NCBI RefSeq assembly: GCF_012927085.1
Contig: NZ_JABBFX010000003.1
Span: forward strand, 248,001 to 312,000
DNA from: Ramlibacter agri
GTDB taxonomy: Bacteria > Pseudomonadota > Gammaproteobacteria > Burkholderiales > Burkholderiaceae_C
Direction of reading: 5' to 3'
Length of the DNA: 64,000 nt
Below are positions 41,571 to 49,873 of the stretch, piece after piece (within the stretch, counting starts at the first letter, position 1; every line of letters begins with the position of its first letter). The position numbers were made by a program, and so were the translations under genes. The notes beneath the pieces were generated by a model. That model was given only the letters and a program-made list of their open reading frames with translations. It did no database searches and was not told the DNA's origin.

Positions 41571-41596
41571 CTGGGTTGCGCGTCAGCGCACCCCAG
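41571..41596. terminator. hairpin between convergent genes
   Basis: An 11-base stem with one mismatch (CTGGGTTGCGC / GCGCACCCCAG) and a 4-base loop, 22 bases after the stop at 41549 and overlapping the stop of the convergent DUF1444-like gene. No T tract; it may work as a bidirectional, Rho-independent-like 3' end or a REP-type hairpin. Confidence 0.45.
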
Positions 41597-42644
41597 CTCC
41601 CCCGTGCGACGCCAGGTCCCGCGCCGCCTCCGCCAGAGTCAGCGTCGCCCCCCGCAAGCGCTCGAAGTGCGACTCCGACAACCCGCCCCGGTAGTCGAAC
41701 CGCGGCGGCACGCAGGGCAGCGGCTCCAGCAACTCACCCGCGATCGCCCGGAACTGCGCCCAGGGCACCAGCAGCGTGTCCTGCACCTCGCCGCCGGGCG
41801 GCTGGATCGCCACGACGTCCGCCAATGGCAGCCAGGCGTGCACCTCGTGCGCCAGCGTCGACAGGCCCAGCATGCGCGGCGCAGCCTCGGTGCGCAGCAG
41901 GCCGTGGTCGGCGACGAAAACGTCCTGGCCACCGCGCTCCAGCGCGTCGCGCAAGGCCTGCGACTGCTCGTCGTAGTCGTCGGCGAGCTTCTTGCGCTGC
42001 AGGTTGTGCAGCGTGGCCGCGACCGGCTCGTGCGAGGGCAGCCACGCGCGCCACTGCCCACCTTCGAGCCGGAACGGTGTGGCCGACAGGCGCCGCGGCG
42101 CCTGCAGCAACTCCGCCGCCATGGCCAGCATGCTTTCGATGGCGGCTTCGTCACGCGAGGAAGCCAGCAACAGGTACTCGCCGTCCGGCACCATGGCCAC
42201 GGGTTCGCCGTCGCCGACGACCTGCTGCGCCAGCTCCGGCGCCGCCAGCCGGGCCGCGTCGCCGAAGCGCGAGACGAACAGCCCGGGCGCGGCTTGCGCG
42301 AAATGCGGCGCGTGCAGGTGGCGCAAGCGGGCCTCCGCGACCGCCAGTCCTTCGTCCAGCGTGACGCCCCAGGCTTCCAGGTGCGCGGGCGACGCCACGG
42401 CGAAAGACGAGCCGTCGTCGAAGGCGAGCGCCAGGCCCAGGTCAGCGGCCAGCCGCCGGAAGGGGAACATTTCCTCCAGGCGCGGGCTGGGGGTGTCCAG
42501 GCCCAGGTGACCGATGCGCATCACGTCCAGCCCGGCCAGCGGCAGCAGCACCGGCAGCAGGTGCTTCCTGGCCTCGGTGAAATCGCGCGGCACGGCGCCT
42601 GGCGGCGTGCGCGGGCGATCGAACAATGCGGCGAGATCGAACAT
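41583..42644 (-). CDS. DUF1444-like hypothetical protein
   Basis: A 353-aa soluble protein. The section LGLALAFDDGSSFAVASPAHLEAWGVTLDEGLAVAEARL, and later VAMVPDGEYLLLASS, recall DUF1444 (YtpQ-like) proteins, whose function is not known; this family call is from memory and moderate. No signal peptide or membrane helix. The start is uncertain among 42644, 42653 and 42656; none has a clear ribosome binding site. Confidence 0.65.
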   Translation of the reverse strand: MFDLAALFDRPRTPPGAVPRDFTEARKHLLPVLLPLAGLDVMRIGHLGLDTPSPRLEEMFPFRRLAADLGLALAFDDGSSFAVASPAHLEAWGVTLDEGLAVAEARLRHLHAPHFAQAAPGLFVSRFGDAARLAAPELAQQVVGDGEPVAMVPDGEYLLLASSRDEAAIESMLAMAAELLQAPRRLSATPFRLEGGQWRAWLPSHEPVAATLHNLQRKKLADDYDEQSQALRDALERGGQDVFVADHGLLRTEAAPRMLGLSTLAHEVHAWLPLADVVAIQPPGGEVQDTLLVPWAQFRAIAGELLEPLPCVPPRFDYRGGLSESHFERLRGATLTLAEAARDLASHGGAGVR

Positions 42645-42673
42645 GGACGGCATCATGCCAGTCCGCCGGGCGC

Positions 42674-42796
42674 TCAGGCCAGCACGCCTTGCCCCAGCAA
42701 TTTGTCCAGCCGCAGCGGCAGTTCGCGCACGCGCACGCCGGTGGGGCCGCCGCCGGGGCCGCCGATGCCGATGCCGATGATGCGTCCGCGGGCCAC
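42674..42796 (-). CDS. possible 40-aa Gly-rich small protein
   Basis: A GTG-initiated frame with a non-random look: RIIGIGIGGPGGGPTGVRVRELPLRLDKLLGQ. It lies between the secreted 13-kDa protein and the DUF1444-like gene on the same strand, in an otherwise unexplained stretch of about 180 bp. No recognised family and no clear ribosome binding site; it may be noise or the end of a lost gene. Confidence 0.25.
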   Translation of the reverse strand: MARGRIIGIGIGGPGGGPTGVRVRELPLRLDKLLGQGVLA

Positions 42797-42823
42797 CGTG
42801 CTGTCGCTCCGGCCTCGGCCACG

Positions 42824-43198
42824 TCAGCCTGCCGGCCAGGTGAAGGTGGCGCTGGCCGGACGCTGGCCGATCGCGAGCGTCTTCTGTTGGGTCTTGCCTT
42901 GGGCGGTGGCCGCGACGGTGTAGCTGCCCTTGCCGGGCAGGTCCAGCAGCATCAGCGGGCCGTCGCACTTGCCTTCCAGCACCACCGCGCCGTGGCTGTC
43001 GGTAATGCGCACGCCGACGTCGGCGAGGTAGGCGCCGGTGCTGACGGCAAAGGTCAGCAGCGCGTCGTGCTGCACCGCCTCGGCCTTGAACTTGTCCTGT
43101 TCACCCACGCCCACGCCGCCGCAGCGGAAGCTGCCGCCTTGCGCCAGCGCGAGTGTGCCGGCGCCTGCGAGCGCCAGCGCGAGAACGATGCGTTTCAT
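42824..43198 (-). CDS. small exported protein with beta-sandwich (carboxypeptidase-regulatory-like) fold
   Basis: A 124-aa secreted protein: signal peptide MKRIVLALALAGAGTLALA, then an immunoglobulin-like region (LLTFAVSTGAYLADVGVRITDSHGAVVLEGKCDGPLMLLDLPGKGSYTVAA), which resembles carboxypeptidase-regulatory domains. Two Cys (positions about 26 and 80) may form a disulfide. A strong ribosome binding site (CAGGAGGT) precedes the ATG. No function can be assigned; it lies after the enolase-superfamily genes on the same strand with a gap of 68 bp. Confidence 0.7.
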   Translation of the reverse strand: MKRIVLALALAGAGTLALAQGGSFRCGGVGVGEQDKFKAEAVQHDALLTFAVSTGAYLADVGVRITDSHGAVVLEGKCDGPLMLLDLPGKGSYTVAATAQGKTQQKTLAIGQRPASATFTWPAG

Positions 43199-43266
43199 GA
43201 GGGATACCTCCTGTCGCGCCATCCTCGCGCCGCCAGCGCGGCCCGGCTTGTCGGCGGATGCCGTGG

Positions 43267-44367
43267 CTACTTGTACTCCGCGATCGTCGAGTTCTCGATC
43301 ACGTCCCAGTCGACCTCGAAGCCCAGCCCGGGCGCGGTCGGCGCGTGGACGAAGCCTTCGCGGTCGATCTCGATCGTGGTCTTCATGCCGAAGTCCAGCG
43401 TCTCCTTCGGGTGCGGCACCTCGAAGTACTCGCAGTTGCGCGCCGCCAGGATGTGGTGCAGATGCGCCGCCTGCACCAGCGTCGAGCCATAGGAATGCGG
43501 CTCCAGCCGGCGGTTGTGCAGTTCGGCCGCTGCGGCCACCTTGCGCAGGCCGGTGATGCCGCCCACCACGTCCGCCACCGCGCGGTAACCGTCGCCCGCG
43601 AACTGGTTGAAGTAGTTGGCGAACTGCCACGGCCCGCGGCTGGTGGATTCGCCCATCAGCACCATGATGTCCAGCGAGCGGCACAGCTCCTGCAGGCCGG
43701 CGACGTCGTCGTCGCGGATCGGGTCCTCGTACCAGTAGAAGCCCAGCTTCTCGATGGCCCGGCCCACCCGCAGCGCCTGGTCGTAGTCGTAGGCGCTGGT
43801 CGGGTCCAGCATCAGCCGGTACTCCGGGCCCACCGCTTCGCGCACGGCCTTGCAGATCTCGATGTCCAGGTCGGGGATGGCCGGCGGATGCAGCTTGCAG
43901 GCGTTGTAGCCGCGCTTCTTGATCGCCAGCGCCACCTCGACGTTCTTCTCCACCGAGTCGTAGCTGGTGGTCGTGGCATAGGTCGGCACCTTCTCGCGGT
44001 AGGCGCCCAGCAGCTTGTACACCGGCAGCCCGGTCTGCTTGCCCACCAGGTCCCACAGCGCGATGTCGATGTGGCTGGCGGCCTTGGGCATGATGAGGTA
44101 GCGCGCGTGCGCCATCATCTCGTGCCAGATCCGTTCGCGGTCGTTGGAGTCGGCGCCGATCAGCAGCGGGCGGAAGAAGTGGTTGGCCTGGTCGGCGATC
44201 TCCACCGGCGAGGCCGGCAGCCACGAGGTGGCGATGCCGGTGTGGCCGTCCTCGGTGCCGATCTCGAACACCGTCATCGTCATCTTGACCGAGGGCAGGT
44301 CGTCGCGCCAGTTGAACTCCCAGCCCTTGGGCTGGCACACGCGCAGTTTGAAGCTGGTGATCTTCAT
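43267..44367 (-). CDS. enolase-superfamily protein (mandelate racemase/MLE type), copy 3
   Basis: A 366-aa enolase-superfamily enzyme. Metal ligands are visible as Asp in LMLDPTSAYD, Glu in YWYEDPIRDDD and Glu in LMGESTSRG; a KxH element (NACKLHPP) lies on barrel strand 2, and a His in EPHSYGST on a late strand. These suggest acid-sugar dehydration or racemisation via a Lys/His general base. Last of three tandem same-strand paralogs; 4 bp after copy 2. It differs from copies 1 and 2 in the N terminus and around the barrel loops, so it probably has a different substrate. Actual substrate unknown. Confidence 0.85.
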   Translation of the reverse strand: MKITSFKLRVCQPKGWEFNWRDDLPSVKMTMTVFEIGTEDGHTGIATSWLPASPVEIADQANHFFRPLLIGADSNDRERIWHEMMAHARYLIMPKAASHIDIALWDLVGKQTGLPVYKLLGAYREKVPTYATTTSYDSVEKNVEVALAIKKRGYNACKLHPPAIPDLDIEICKAVREAVGPEYRLMLDPTSAYDYDQALRVGRAIEKLGFYWYEDPIRDDDVAGLQELCRSLDIMVLMGESTSRGPWQFANYFNQFAGDGYRAVADVVGGITGLRKVAAAAELHNRRLEPHSYGSTLVQAAHLHHILAARNCEYFEVPHPKETLDFGMKTTIEIDREGFVHAPTAPGLGFEVDWDVIENSTIAEYK

Positions 44368-44371
44368 CGGC

Positions 44372-45484
44372 TCAGATCTCGCAGACCTTGTACTTTTCCA
44401 CCAGGTCCCAGTCGATGCGGGCGCCGATGCCAGGCCCCTTGGGCACGTGGGCGAAGCCTTCGCGGTCGATGTGGATCTTCTCCACGCCGCACAGCGTGAA
44501 CAGCGGCTCGGGCACCAGCTGCTCGAAGTACTCGGTGTTGGAGATGGAGGCGATCACGTGCAGGTTGGCGGCGTCGATGATCGTGTTGGCGTTGGTGTGC
44601 ACCTCCAGGTTCATGCCGAAGGCTTCGGCCAGGTTGGCCATCTTCTTCACGGGGCCGATGCCGCCCTTGAACGAAACGTCGGCGCGCACGATGTCGACGG
44701 CGCGGGTGGTGATGTACTCCGGCGCCGAGTAGATCGAGCCGCCCACCACCTCGGTGCCGGCAATCGGGATGCTCAGCTTGTCCGCCAGCATGCGGTAGCC
44801 GTGCAGGTCGAAGTCGCGCAGCGGCTCCTCGTACCAGTGGTACTTGAGTTCCTCCAGCACCTTGCCTACTTCCAGCGCCTGTGCGTGGTTGTAGTTGCCG
44901 GCCACGTCGATCATCAGCGGGAAGCGGTCGCCCACGGCCTTGCGCACGGCGATGCACAGGTCGATGTCGCGGCGGGCGTCGCCCCACACGTGCAGCTTGT
45001 AGCCCTGGTAGCCCAGTTCCTTGTACTTCAGCGCTTCCTCGACGAACAGCTCGGTCGTGGCGTGCTCCATGGAGCTGGCGTACACCGACACCTTGTCGCG
45101 CACGCCGCCCAGCAGCTGGTACAGCGGCGCGTTCAGGCTCTTGGCATAGCAGTCCCACAGCGCGACGTCGACGGTGCCGATGGCGAACTGCGTGGTGTAC
45201 AGCAGCCGGTCGCGCCGCCACATGTCCTGCCAGATCGCTTCACGGTAGGCCGGGTCCTTGCCGATCAGCAGCGGCCGCAGGCGGTCGGCGATGGAGTGCG
45301 CCAGGCTCAGGCCGCCATAGGCCGTCACCACCTCGCCGCTGACGCCTTCGTCGGTGTTGATCTGCACCGCCAGGAAATCGGTCACGTAGGCGCCGATCGA
45401 CTGTCCGCCATACAGCGTCGGCGTCTGGAAGCCCTTGGGCATGGGCGGGCGGAACGAAACGAGGCGGACGTCCTTGATCTTCAT
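44372..45484 (-). CDS. enolase-superfamily protein (mandelate racemase/MLE type), copy 2
   Basis: A 370-aa enolase-superfamily enzyme, clearly related to copy 1 (45508-46617): shared blocks include GYKLHVWGDARRDID, YHWYEEPLRDFDLHGYKMLAD-like (here GYRMLAD), and SFKGGIGPVKKMANLAEAFGMNLEVHTNANTI. Ligands: Asp in LMIDVAGNYN, Glu in WYEEPL, Glu in IAGTEVVGG; KLH on strand 2. Probably an acid-sugar dehydratase or racemase. It lies 23 bp after copy 1 and 4 bp before copy 3. Confidence 0.85.
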   Translation of the reverse strand: MKIKDVRLVSFRPPMPKGFQTPTLYGGQSIGAYVTDFLAVQINTDEGVSGEVVTAYGGLSLAHSIADRLRPLLIGKDPAYREAIWQDMWRRDRLLYTTQFAIGTVDVALWDCYAKSLNAPLYQLLGGVRDKVSVYASSMEHATTELFVEEALKYKELGYQGYKLHVWGDARRDIDLCIAVRKAVGDRFPLMIDVAGNYNHAQALEVGKVLEELKYHWYEEPLRDFDLHGYRMLADKLSIPIAGTEVVGGSIYSAPEYITTRAVDIVRADVSFKGGIGPVKKMANLAEAFGMNLEVHTNANTIIDAANLHVIASISNTEYFEQLVPEPLFTLCGVEKIHIDREGFAHVPKGPGIGARIDWDLVEKYKVCEI

Positions 45485-45507
45485 TGCTAGGTCTTTCCTT
45501 CAGGGGT

Positions 45508-46617
45508 TCAGAGAACGGCGATCTTGTGGCGGTTGACGAATTCCCAGTCGATCTCGATGCCGTGGCCGGGTCCGGTGGGCGCATGGGCGAAGCCCTGCTT
45601 GTCGATGTGGACGCAGTTCTTCGTGCCGAACTGCACCACGTGCTCGGGCACCAGCTGCTCGAAGAAATCGGTGTTCTTCAAGGTCAGCGCCACCTGCAGG
45701 TTGGCGGCGTCCAGCAGCGGGTTGGGATTGGTGTGGATTTCCAGGTTCAGGCCGAAGGCCTCGGCCAGCGCTGCGGTCTTCTTCACCTGCATGACGCCGC
45801 CCTTGAACGAGATGTCCGAACGCACGATGTCGACGGCGCGCTGGGTGATGTACTCGGGCGTCGTGTAGATGGAGCCTTCGTTCACCTCGACACCGCAGAT
45901 CGGGATGTCCAGCGCGTCGGCCAGCATCTTGTAGCCGTGGATGTCGTAGTCGCGCAGCGGCTCTTCGTACCAGTAGAAGTCCAGCTCCTCCAGCGCGCGG
46001 CCCACGCGCAGCGCCTCGCGCTGGTTGTAGCCGGACACCACGTCGATCATCAGGTTGTAGTCGTCGCCCACGGCCTTGCGCACGGCGGTGCAGCATTCGA
46101 TGTCGAACCTGGGCTCGCCCAGCACGTGCAGCTTGTAGCCCTGGAAGCCGCGCTCCTGGTACTTCAAGGCCTCGTCGACGAACTCGCCCACCGTGGCCTT
46201 GGTGTGCGAACTGGCGTAAGTGGGCAGCTTGTCCTGGTAGGCGCCGAGGATCTTGTAGATCGGCTTGTTCAGGATCTTGCCGTACAGGTCCCACAGTGCC
46301 GTGTCCACGGTGCCGATGGCGAACAGCGGCGTGAACCACAGGCGGTTCAAGGTCCACATGTCCTGCCAGATCGATTCCAGGTATTCCGGGTCGCGGCCGA
46401 TCAGCATGGGCTTGATGGTGGACGCGATGTAGTGCGCCAGGCCCTGGCCGCCGCCGAGGCTGAGCGCCTCGCCGGTGAAGCCCTCGTCGGTGAACACCTG
46501 CACCGCGACCACTTCGGTCATCAGCGCGCGGATCGACTGGCCCTTGATCATCGCCTCCTTGTCGGCCGGCGCATCGGGCCGGCGGAAGGCGGTGAGCTTG
46601 ACGTCGGTGATCTTCAT
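45508..46617 (-). CDS. enolase-superfamily protein (mandelate racemase/MLE type), copy 1
   Basis: A 369-aa enolase-superfamily enzyme. Visible catalytic groups: KLH (QGYKLHVLGE) on strand 2; Asp in LMIDVVSGYN, Glu in YWYEEPLRDYD and Glu in CGVEVNEGS as metal ligands; His in LEIHTNPNP. First of the three tandem paralogs. It starts 15 bp after a LivK-type binding protein gene, so uptake and conversion of the same acid are likely to be co-expressed. A gene triplet like this suggests stepwise handling of related stereoisomers or recent duplication and divergence. Confidence 0.86.
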   Translation of the reverse strand: MKITDVKLTAFRRPDAPADKEAMIKGQSIRALMTEVVAVQVFTDEGFTGEALSLGGGQGLAHYIASTIKPMLIGRDPEYLESIWQDMWTLNRLWFTPLFAIGTVDTALWDLYGKILNKPIYKILGAYQDKLPTYASSHTKATVGEFVDEALKYQERGFQGYKLHVLGEPRFDIECCTAVRKAVGDDYNLMIDVVSGYNQREALRVGRALEELDFYWYEEPLRDYDIHGYKMLADALDIPICGVEVNEGSIYTTPEYITQRAVDIVRSDISFKGGVMQVKKTAALAEAFGLNLEIHTNPNPLLDAANLQVALTLKNTDFFEQLVPEHVVQFGTKNCVHIDKQGFAHAPTGPGHGIEIDWEFVNRHKIAVL

Positions 46618-46632
46618 CGTTCGTGCTCCCGG

Positions 46633-47847
46633 TCAGGCCACCGCGGGCGCGCGGCGGCGGAAGATGCCCTTGAACTCCTTGGAGAAGGGCTCGTCCTCGG
46701 AGGCGACGACGGCCATGGCCATCGCGTCGGTCTCGTAGCCGAAGTGGCGCGCGGGCGTGAAAGTCAGGCGCCCGAACAGGCCGCCGAGGTCGGCGCCGCT
46801 GTCCCAGTACTTGCGGATCGCGTCGGGTTCGAGCGACTTGGTCGCCTCCGCGCCCTTCTTCAGCGCATGCAGGAAGTCGTAGAAGGGCGAGGTGACGGCC
46901 GTGCCGATGATCGTCGGCGAGATGTCCTTGGCGGCCAGCTTGCGCGCGAACTCGATCACGCGCCCCGGCGGCTTCTCGGTGTCGGTGTAGGTCAGCGCCC
47001 GGTAGGTCGCCGCGTAGATGTCCTTGTACATGGCGCCATCGGGCACGGTGCCAGAGAGCAGCAGCCCGGCGCCGCCGACGATGGGCGGCGTCCAGTTCAG
47101 GCGCTTCAGGCCGATGCGCAGCTGCGTCATGTCGTTGAGGTTGGACAGGTGCGTGTCCAGCGCCAGCGCGCCGTCCGCGCGCAGCTTGCGCAGGAAGGGC
47201 GTCATGTCCTGGGTCTTCAGGTTGAACACCTGGTCGGACACGACCTCGATGCGCCTGGCCTTCAGCTCCTGCTGGATCGACTCGCGGATCGAGGCGCCGG
47301 CGGCCGAATCCTCGGTCAGGATGCCCGCCTTCTTGATGCCCATCGCCTGCAGGTATTCCGCGTGGCGCTTCACCTGCGCCAGGCCCGGCGAGCTGAAACC
47401 GTAGTGGTAGGGGAAGCGCGTGCCGTCGCCCACCTCGTCCGCGCTGGAATAGGTGGCCTGCAGCATCTTGCGCGGCCCGCCGATCTGGAAGGCGGCCAGC
47501 GACTGCGAGCTGCCGATCGGGCCGACGAGGATCTGCACGCCGGCGTCGGCCAGCTTGCGCATGACGATGGGCTCGTTGGCGGGGTTGGCCTGGTCGTCCA
47601 CCTCCACCTTCACCAGCTTGCGGCCCAGGATGCCGCCGGCGGCGTTGATCTCCTCGAAGCCGATTTCCGCGGCCTGGAAGTAGCCCTCGAAGGTGCTGGC
47701 CAGCGGGCCGTTGAGCGGCTTGATCCAGCCGAGGCGCAGTTCGTTGTCGGCCGCGCGGCCGGGCAGCGACCACATGCCGGCGCCCAGTGCGGCGGCGCTC
47801 GCGAGCAGCATGCTGCGGCGGCTGGGGTCGTGCGAGTTCTTCGTCAT
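46633..47847 (-). CDS. ABC-type branched-chain amino acid-like substrate-binding protein
   Basis: A 404-aa periplasmic-binding-fold type I protein (LivK-like). A twin-arginine-type signal (PSRRSMLLASAAALGAGMWSLPGRA) precedes LRLGWIKPLNGPLASTFEGYFQAAEIGFEEINAAGGILG, the family signature. Members bind amino acids, amides, urea or aromatic acids for Liv-type ABC importers. No permease or ATPase genes are in the window, so it is an orphan receptor. It stands between an SDR (26 bp upstream) and the enolase triplet (15 bp downstream) on the same strand. Confidence 0.9.
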   Translation of the reverse strand: MTKNSHDPSRRSMLLASAAALGAGMWSLPGRAADNELRLGWIKPLNGPLASTFEGYFQAAEIGFEEINAAGGILGRKLVKVEVDDQANPANEPIVMRKLADAGVQILVGPIGSSQSLAAFQIGGPRKMLQATYSSADEVGDGTRFPYHYGFSSPGLAQVKRHAEYLQAMGIKKAGILTEDSAAGASIRESIQQELKARRIEVVSDQVFNLKTQDMTPFLRKLRADGALALDTHLSNLNDMTQLRIGLKRLNWTPPIVGGAGLLLSGTVPDGAMYKDIYAATYRALTYTDTEKPPGRVIEFARKLAAKDISPTIIGTAVTSPFYDFLHALKKGAEATKSLEPDAIRKYWDSGADLGGLFGRLTFTPARHFGYETDAMAMAVVASEDEPFSKEFKGIFRRRAPAVA

Positions 47848-47873
47848 GCTTGTCTCCTCGGAAAGCTTCAGGT

Positions 47874-48689
47874 TCAGGCGGTCGCGGCCTGCGGGCCATG
47901 CAGCAGGCGGCTCAAGCCCGCGCCGGCCGTCACGGCCTGGTCGATGGCGATTTCGGAACCGGTGATGAGGCGTGCCTCGGGCAGGCACAGCGCGGCCAGC
48001 GATTGCGCGACTTCGTCCGGGTCCAGCCTGCGCGCCTGTGCGGCGGCCACGCGCTCCGGCGGCGCGGCGCCTTCGGAGCGCTGCAGCAGCACGGTGGATA
48101 GGTGCTCGGTCATCTCCGAGCGCACGCCACCCAGGATGATCGCGTTGGCCCGCACGTTGTCCGGCCAGCCTTCGGCGGCCAGCACGCGCGTCAGGTGCGT
48201 GAGGCCGGCCTTGGCGCTGCAGTAGGCCGCCATCTGCGTGATGCCGATGACCGCGTTGAGCGAAGAGATGTTGAGGATCACGCCATCGCGCTGCCGGCGC
48301 ATGTGCGGCAGCGCGAGGCGGCACAGGCCGAAGGCCGCGGTCAGGTTGACGTTCAGCACGTCGTCCCAATCCTGCAGCGCGACGTCCTGCACGGAAGCGA
48401 TCTGGCCCAGCATGCCGGCGTTGTTCACCAGGATGTCGAGGCGGCCGGTTCTTGCGATGCAGGCGTCCACGAGGCGCTGGCGGTCCGCTTCGGCGGTGAC
48501 GTCCGCTTCGACGAACGTGACGTCGCGATCCTGCGCGCGCAGTTCATCGGCAAAGGCCTGTCCTTGTTCACTGCGGCGGGCGCAGCCGACCACCGTTGCG
48601 CCCAGCGCGCTGAACACCCGCATGACGCCGGCGCCGAGGCCGGAGGTCACGCCCGTGACCAGGATGGTTCGGTTCTTGAGGGAGATCAT
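47874..48689 (-). CDS. SDR family oxidoreductase
   Basis: A 271-aa short-chain dehydrogenase/reductase: [11 protein letters not shown] (TGxxxGxG cofactor loop), NNAG, ISSLNAV with catalytic Ser, and YCSAKAG (YxxxK). A basic patch after strand 2 (GCARRSEQG) hints at NADP preference. It heads the operon with the LivK-type receptor and enolase triplet, so it may oxidise the imported hydroxy acid or sugar acid. The promoter gap upstream (48690-48843) carries two copies of the inverted repeat TCGTC-N6-GACGA. Confidence 0.9.
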   Translation of the reverse strand: MISLKNRTILVTGVTSGLGAGVMRVFSALGATVVGCARRSEQGQAFADELRAQDRDVTFVEADVTAEADRQRLVDACIARTGRLDILVNNAGMLGQIASVQDVALQDWDDVLNVNLTAAFGLCRLALPHMRRQRDGVILNISSLNAVIGITQMAAYCSAKAGLTHLTRVLAAEGWPDNVRANAIILGGVRSEMTEHLSTVLLQRSEGAAPPERVAAAQARRLDPDEVAQSLAALCLPEARLITGSEIAIDQAVTAGAGLSRLLHGPQAATA

Positions 48690-48736
48690 GGTTTTGCCTG
48701 CGGTGCACTGTAGGCTGCACGGTGTGCGGCGCGGGA

Positions 48737-48752
48737 TCGTCGGAAGCGACGA
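48737..48752. promoter_or_regulatory. TCGTC-N6-GACGA inverted repeat, copy 1
   Basis: TCGTCGGAAGCGACGA, a 16-bp inverted repeat 48 bp upstream of the SDR start and about 92 bp before the APH-kinase gene. The same sequence, with small changes, recurs at 48788, 52146, 52211 and 60311, near genes around the MalT-like regulator. Candidate operator of a shared regulon. Confidence 0.6.
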
Positions 48753-48787
48753 ATCTCCGCGGCCTCGCCTCGGTGTTTTCCCCCGCT

Positions 48788-48803
48788 TCGTCGGAAGTGA
48801 CGA
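48788..48803. promoter_or_regulatory. TCGTC-N6-GACGA inverted repeat, copy 2
   Basis: TCGTCGGAAGTGACGA, 51 bp (about five helical turns) from copy 1 and 40 bp upstream of the APH-kinase start at 48844. Both lie in a 154-bp divergent gap with no other gene, so each divergent promoter could own one site. Confidence 0.6.
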
Positions 48804-48843
48804 TTACCGGGCGCGGCGCGCATCCCTAGAGTTGCCGCTGACC

Positions 48844-49863
48844 ATGGAACGAAAAGACTTTCCCTTCGCGCCAGCCCGCCTGGACGCCTTCCTGCGCCAG
48901 GCGCTGCCGGACCTGCGCGGCGAGCTGGAGCTGGAGCGCATCGGCGGCGGCCAGTCCAACCCGACCTTCTTCGTGAGCTACGCCAACCGCCGGCTGGTGC
49001 TGCGCACGAAGCCCGCGGGCGCGGTGCTGCCTTCGGCGCATGCCATCGACCGCGAGTACCGCGTCATGCAGGCGCTCGCGGCCAGCGACCTGCCGGTGCC
49101 GCGCATGGTGCTGTATCACGCCGGCCTCGACGTCATCGGCACGCCCTTCTACCTGATGGAGCGGGTGGAAGGCCGGGTGTTCGCCGACGCTTCGCTGCCG
49201 GGCCTGGCACCGGCGGAGCGGCGCGCCCTCTATTTCGAGATGGCCGCGACCATGGCGAAACTGCACGCCGTGGACGTCGCGGCGCTGGGCCTGGCCGACT
49301 ACGGCAAGCCGGGCAACTACTTCGAACGCCAGCTGGCCCGCTGGAACCAGCAATGGGGCCTGTCGCGCACGCGGCCCAACCCGGAACTCGACACGCTGCT
49401 CGCGTGGCTGGGCGCGCACCTGCCGCGCGACGAGCAATGCGGGCTGGTGCACGGTGACTTCCGGCTCGGCAACCTCATGTTCCATCCCACCGAGCCGCGC
49501 GTCGTCGCCGTGCTGGACTGGGAACTTTCCACGCTGGGCCATCCGCTGGCCGACGTCGCCTACAACGCCTGCGCCTGGCGCACGCTGCCCGGGGAGTACG
49601 GCGGCCTGCGCGGGCTGGACCTGGCGGCGCTGGGCATCCCGGCGGAGGACGAGTACCTGGCGAGTTACTACCGCGCGGCCGGTGGCGAGCAGCGGGCGGC
49701 GCCCTTCCACTACGGCTTCGCCCTGATGCGCTGGTCGGTGATCTTCGAAGGCATCGCGGCCCGTGCGGCCGACGGCACGGCCGCCGCCGCCGATGCCGCG
49801 GCGGTGGGCGCGCTTGCCGGCGCGATGGCACGGCGCGGCCTGGAAGCCGTGCACGCAAACTGA
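48844..49863 (+). CDS. APH-family phosphotransferase (LvaA/ACAD10-11 kinase-like)
   Basis: A 339-aa aminoglycoside-phosphotransferase-fold kinase: [11 protein letters not shown] (nucleotide loop), [14 protein letters not shown] (catalytic loop with Asp) and [21 protein letters not shown] (metal-binding Asp). It is followed 10 bp later by an acyl-CoA dehydrogenase with the RxxDGPDEVH ending. In human ACAD10/11 these two parts are one protein, and in the Pseudomonas levulinate route LvaA/LvaC do the same: the kinase phosphorylates a 4-hydroxyacyl-CoA and the dehydrogenase-like partner removes the phosphate. So this is likely a hydroxyacyl-CoA kinase, not an antibiotic resistance gene. LvaB-like helper not seen. 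Confidence 0.85.
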   Translation: MERKDFPFAPARLDAFLRQALPDLRGELELERIGGGQSNPTFFVSYANRRLVLRTKPAGAVLPSAHAIDREYRVMQALAASDLPVPRMVLYHAGLDVIGTPFYLMERVEGRVFADASLPGLAPAERRALYFEMAATMAKLHAVDVAALGLADYGKPGNYFERQLARWNQQWGLSRTRPNPELDTLLAWLGAHLPRDEQCGLVHGDFRLGNLMFHPTEPRVVAVLDWELSTLGHPLADVAYNACAWRTLPGEYGGLRGLDLAALGIPAEDEYLASYYRAAGGEQRAAPFHYGFALMRWSVIFEGIAARAADGTAAAADAAAVGALAGAMARRGLEAVHAN

Positions 49864-49873
49864 AGGAGGACCC

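Noticed and set aside
48844..49863. APH-fold gene as an aminoglycoside resistance gene
   Set aside because: Its tight pairing with an ACAD10/11-type dehydrogenase and its family flavour point to acyl-CoA metabolism.
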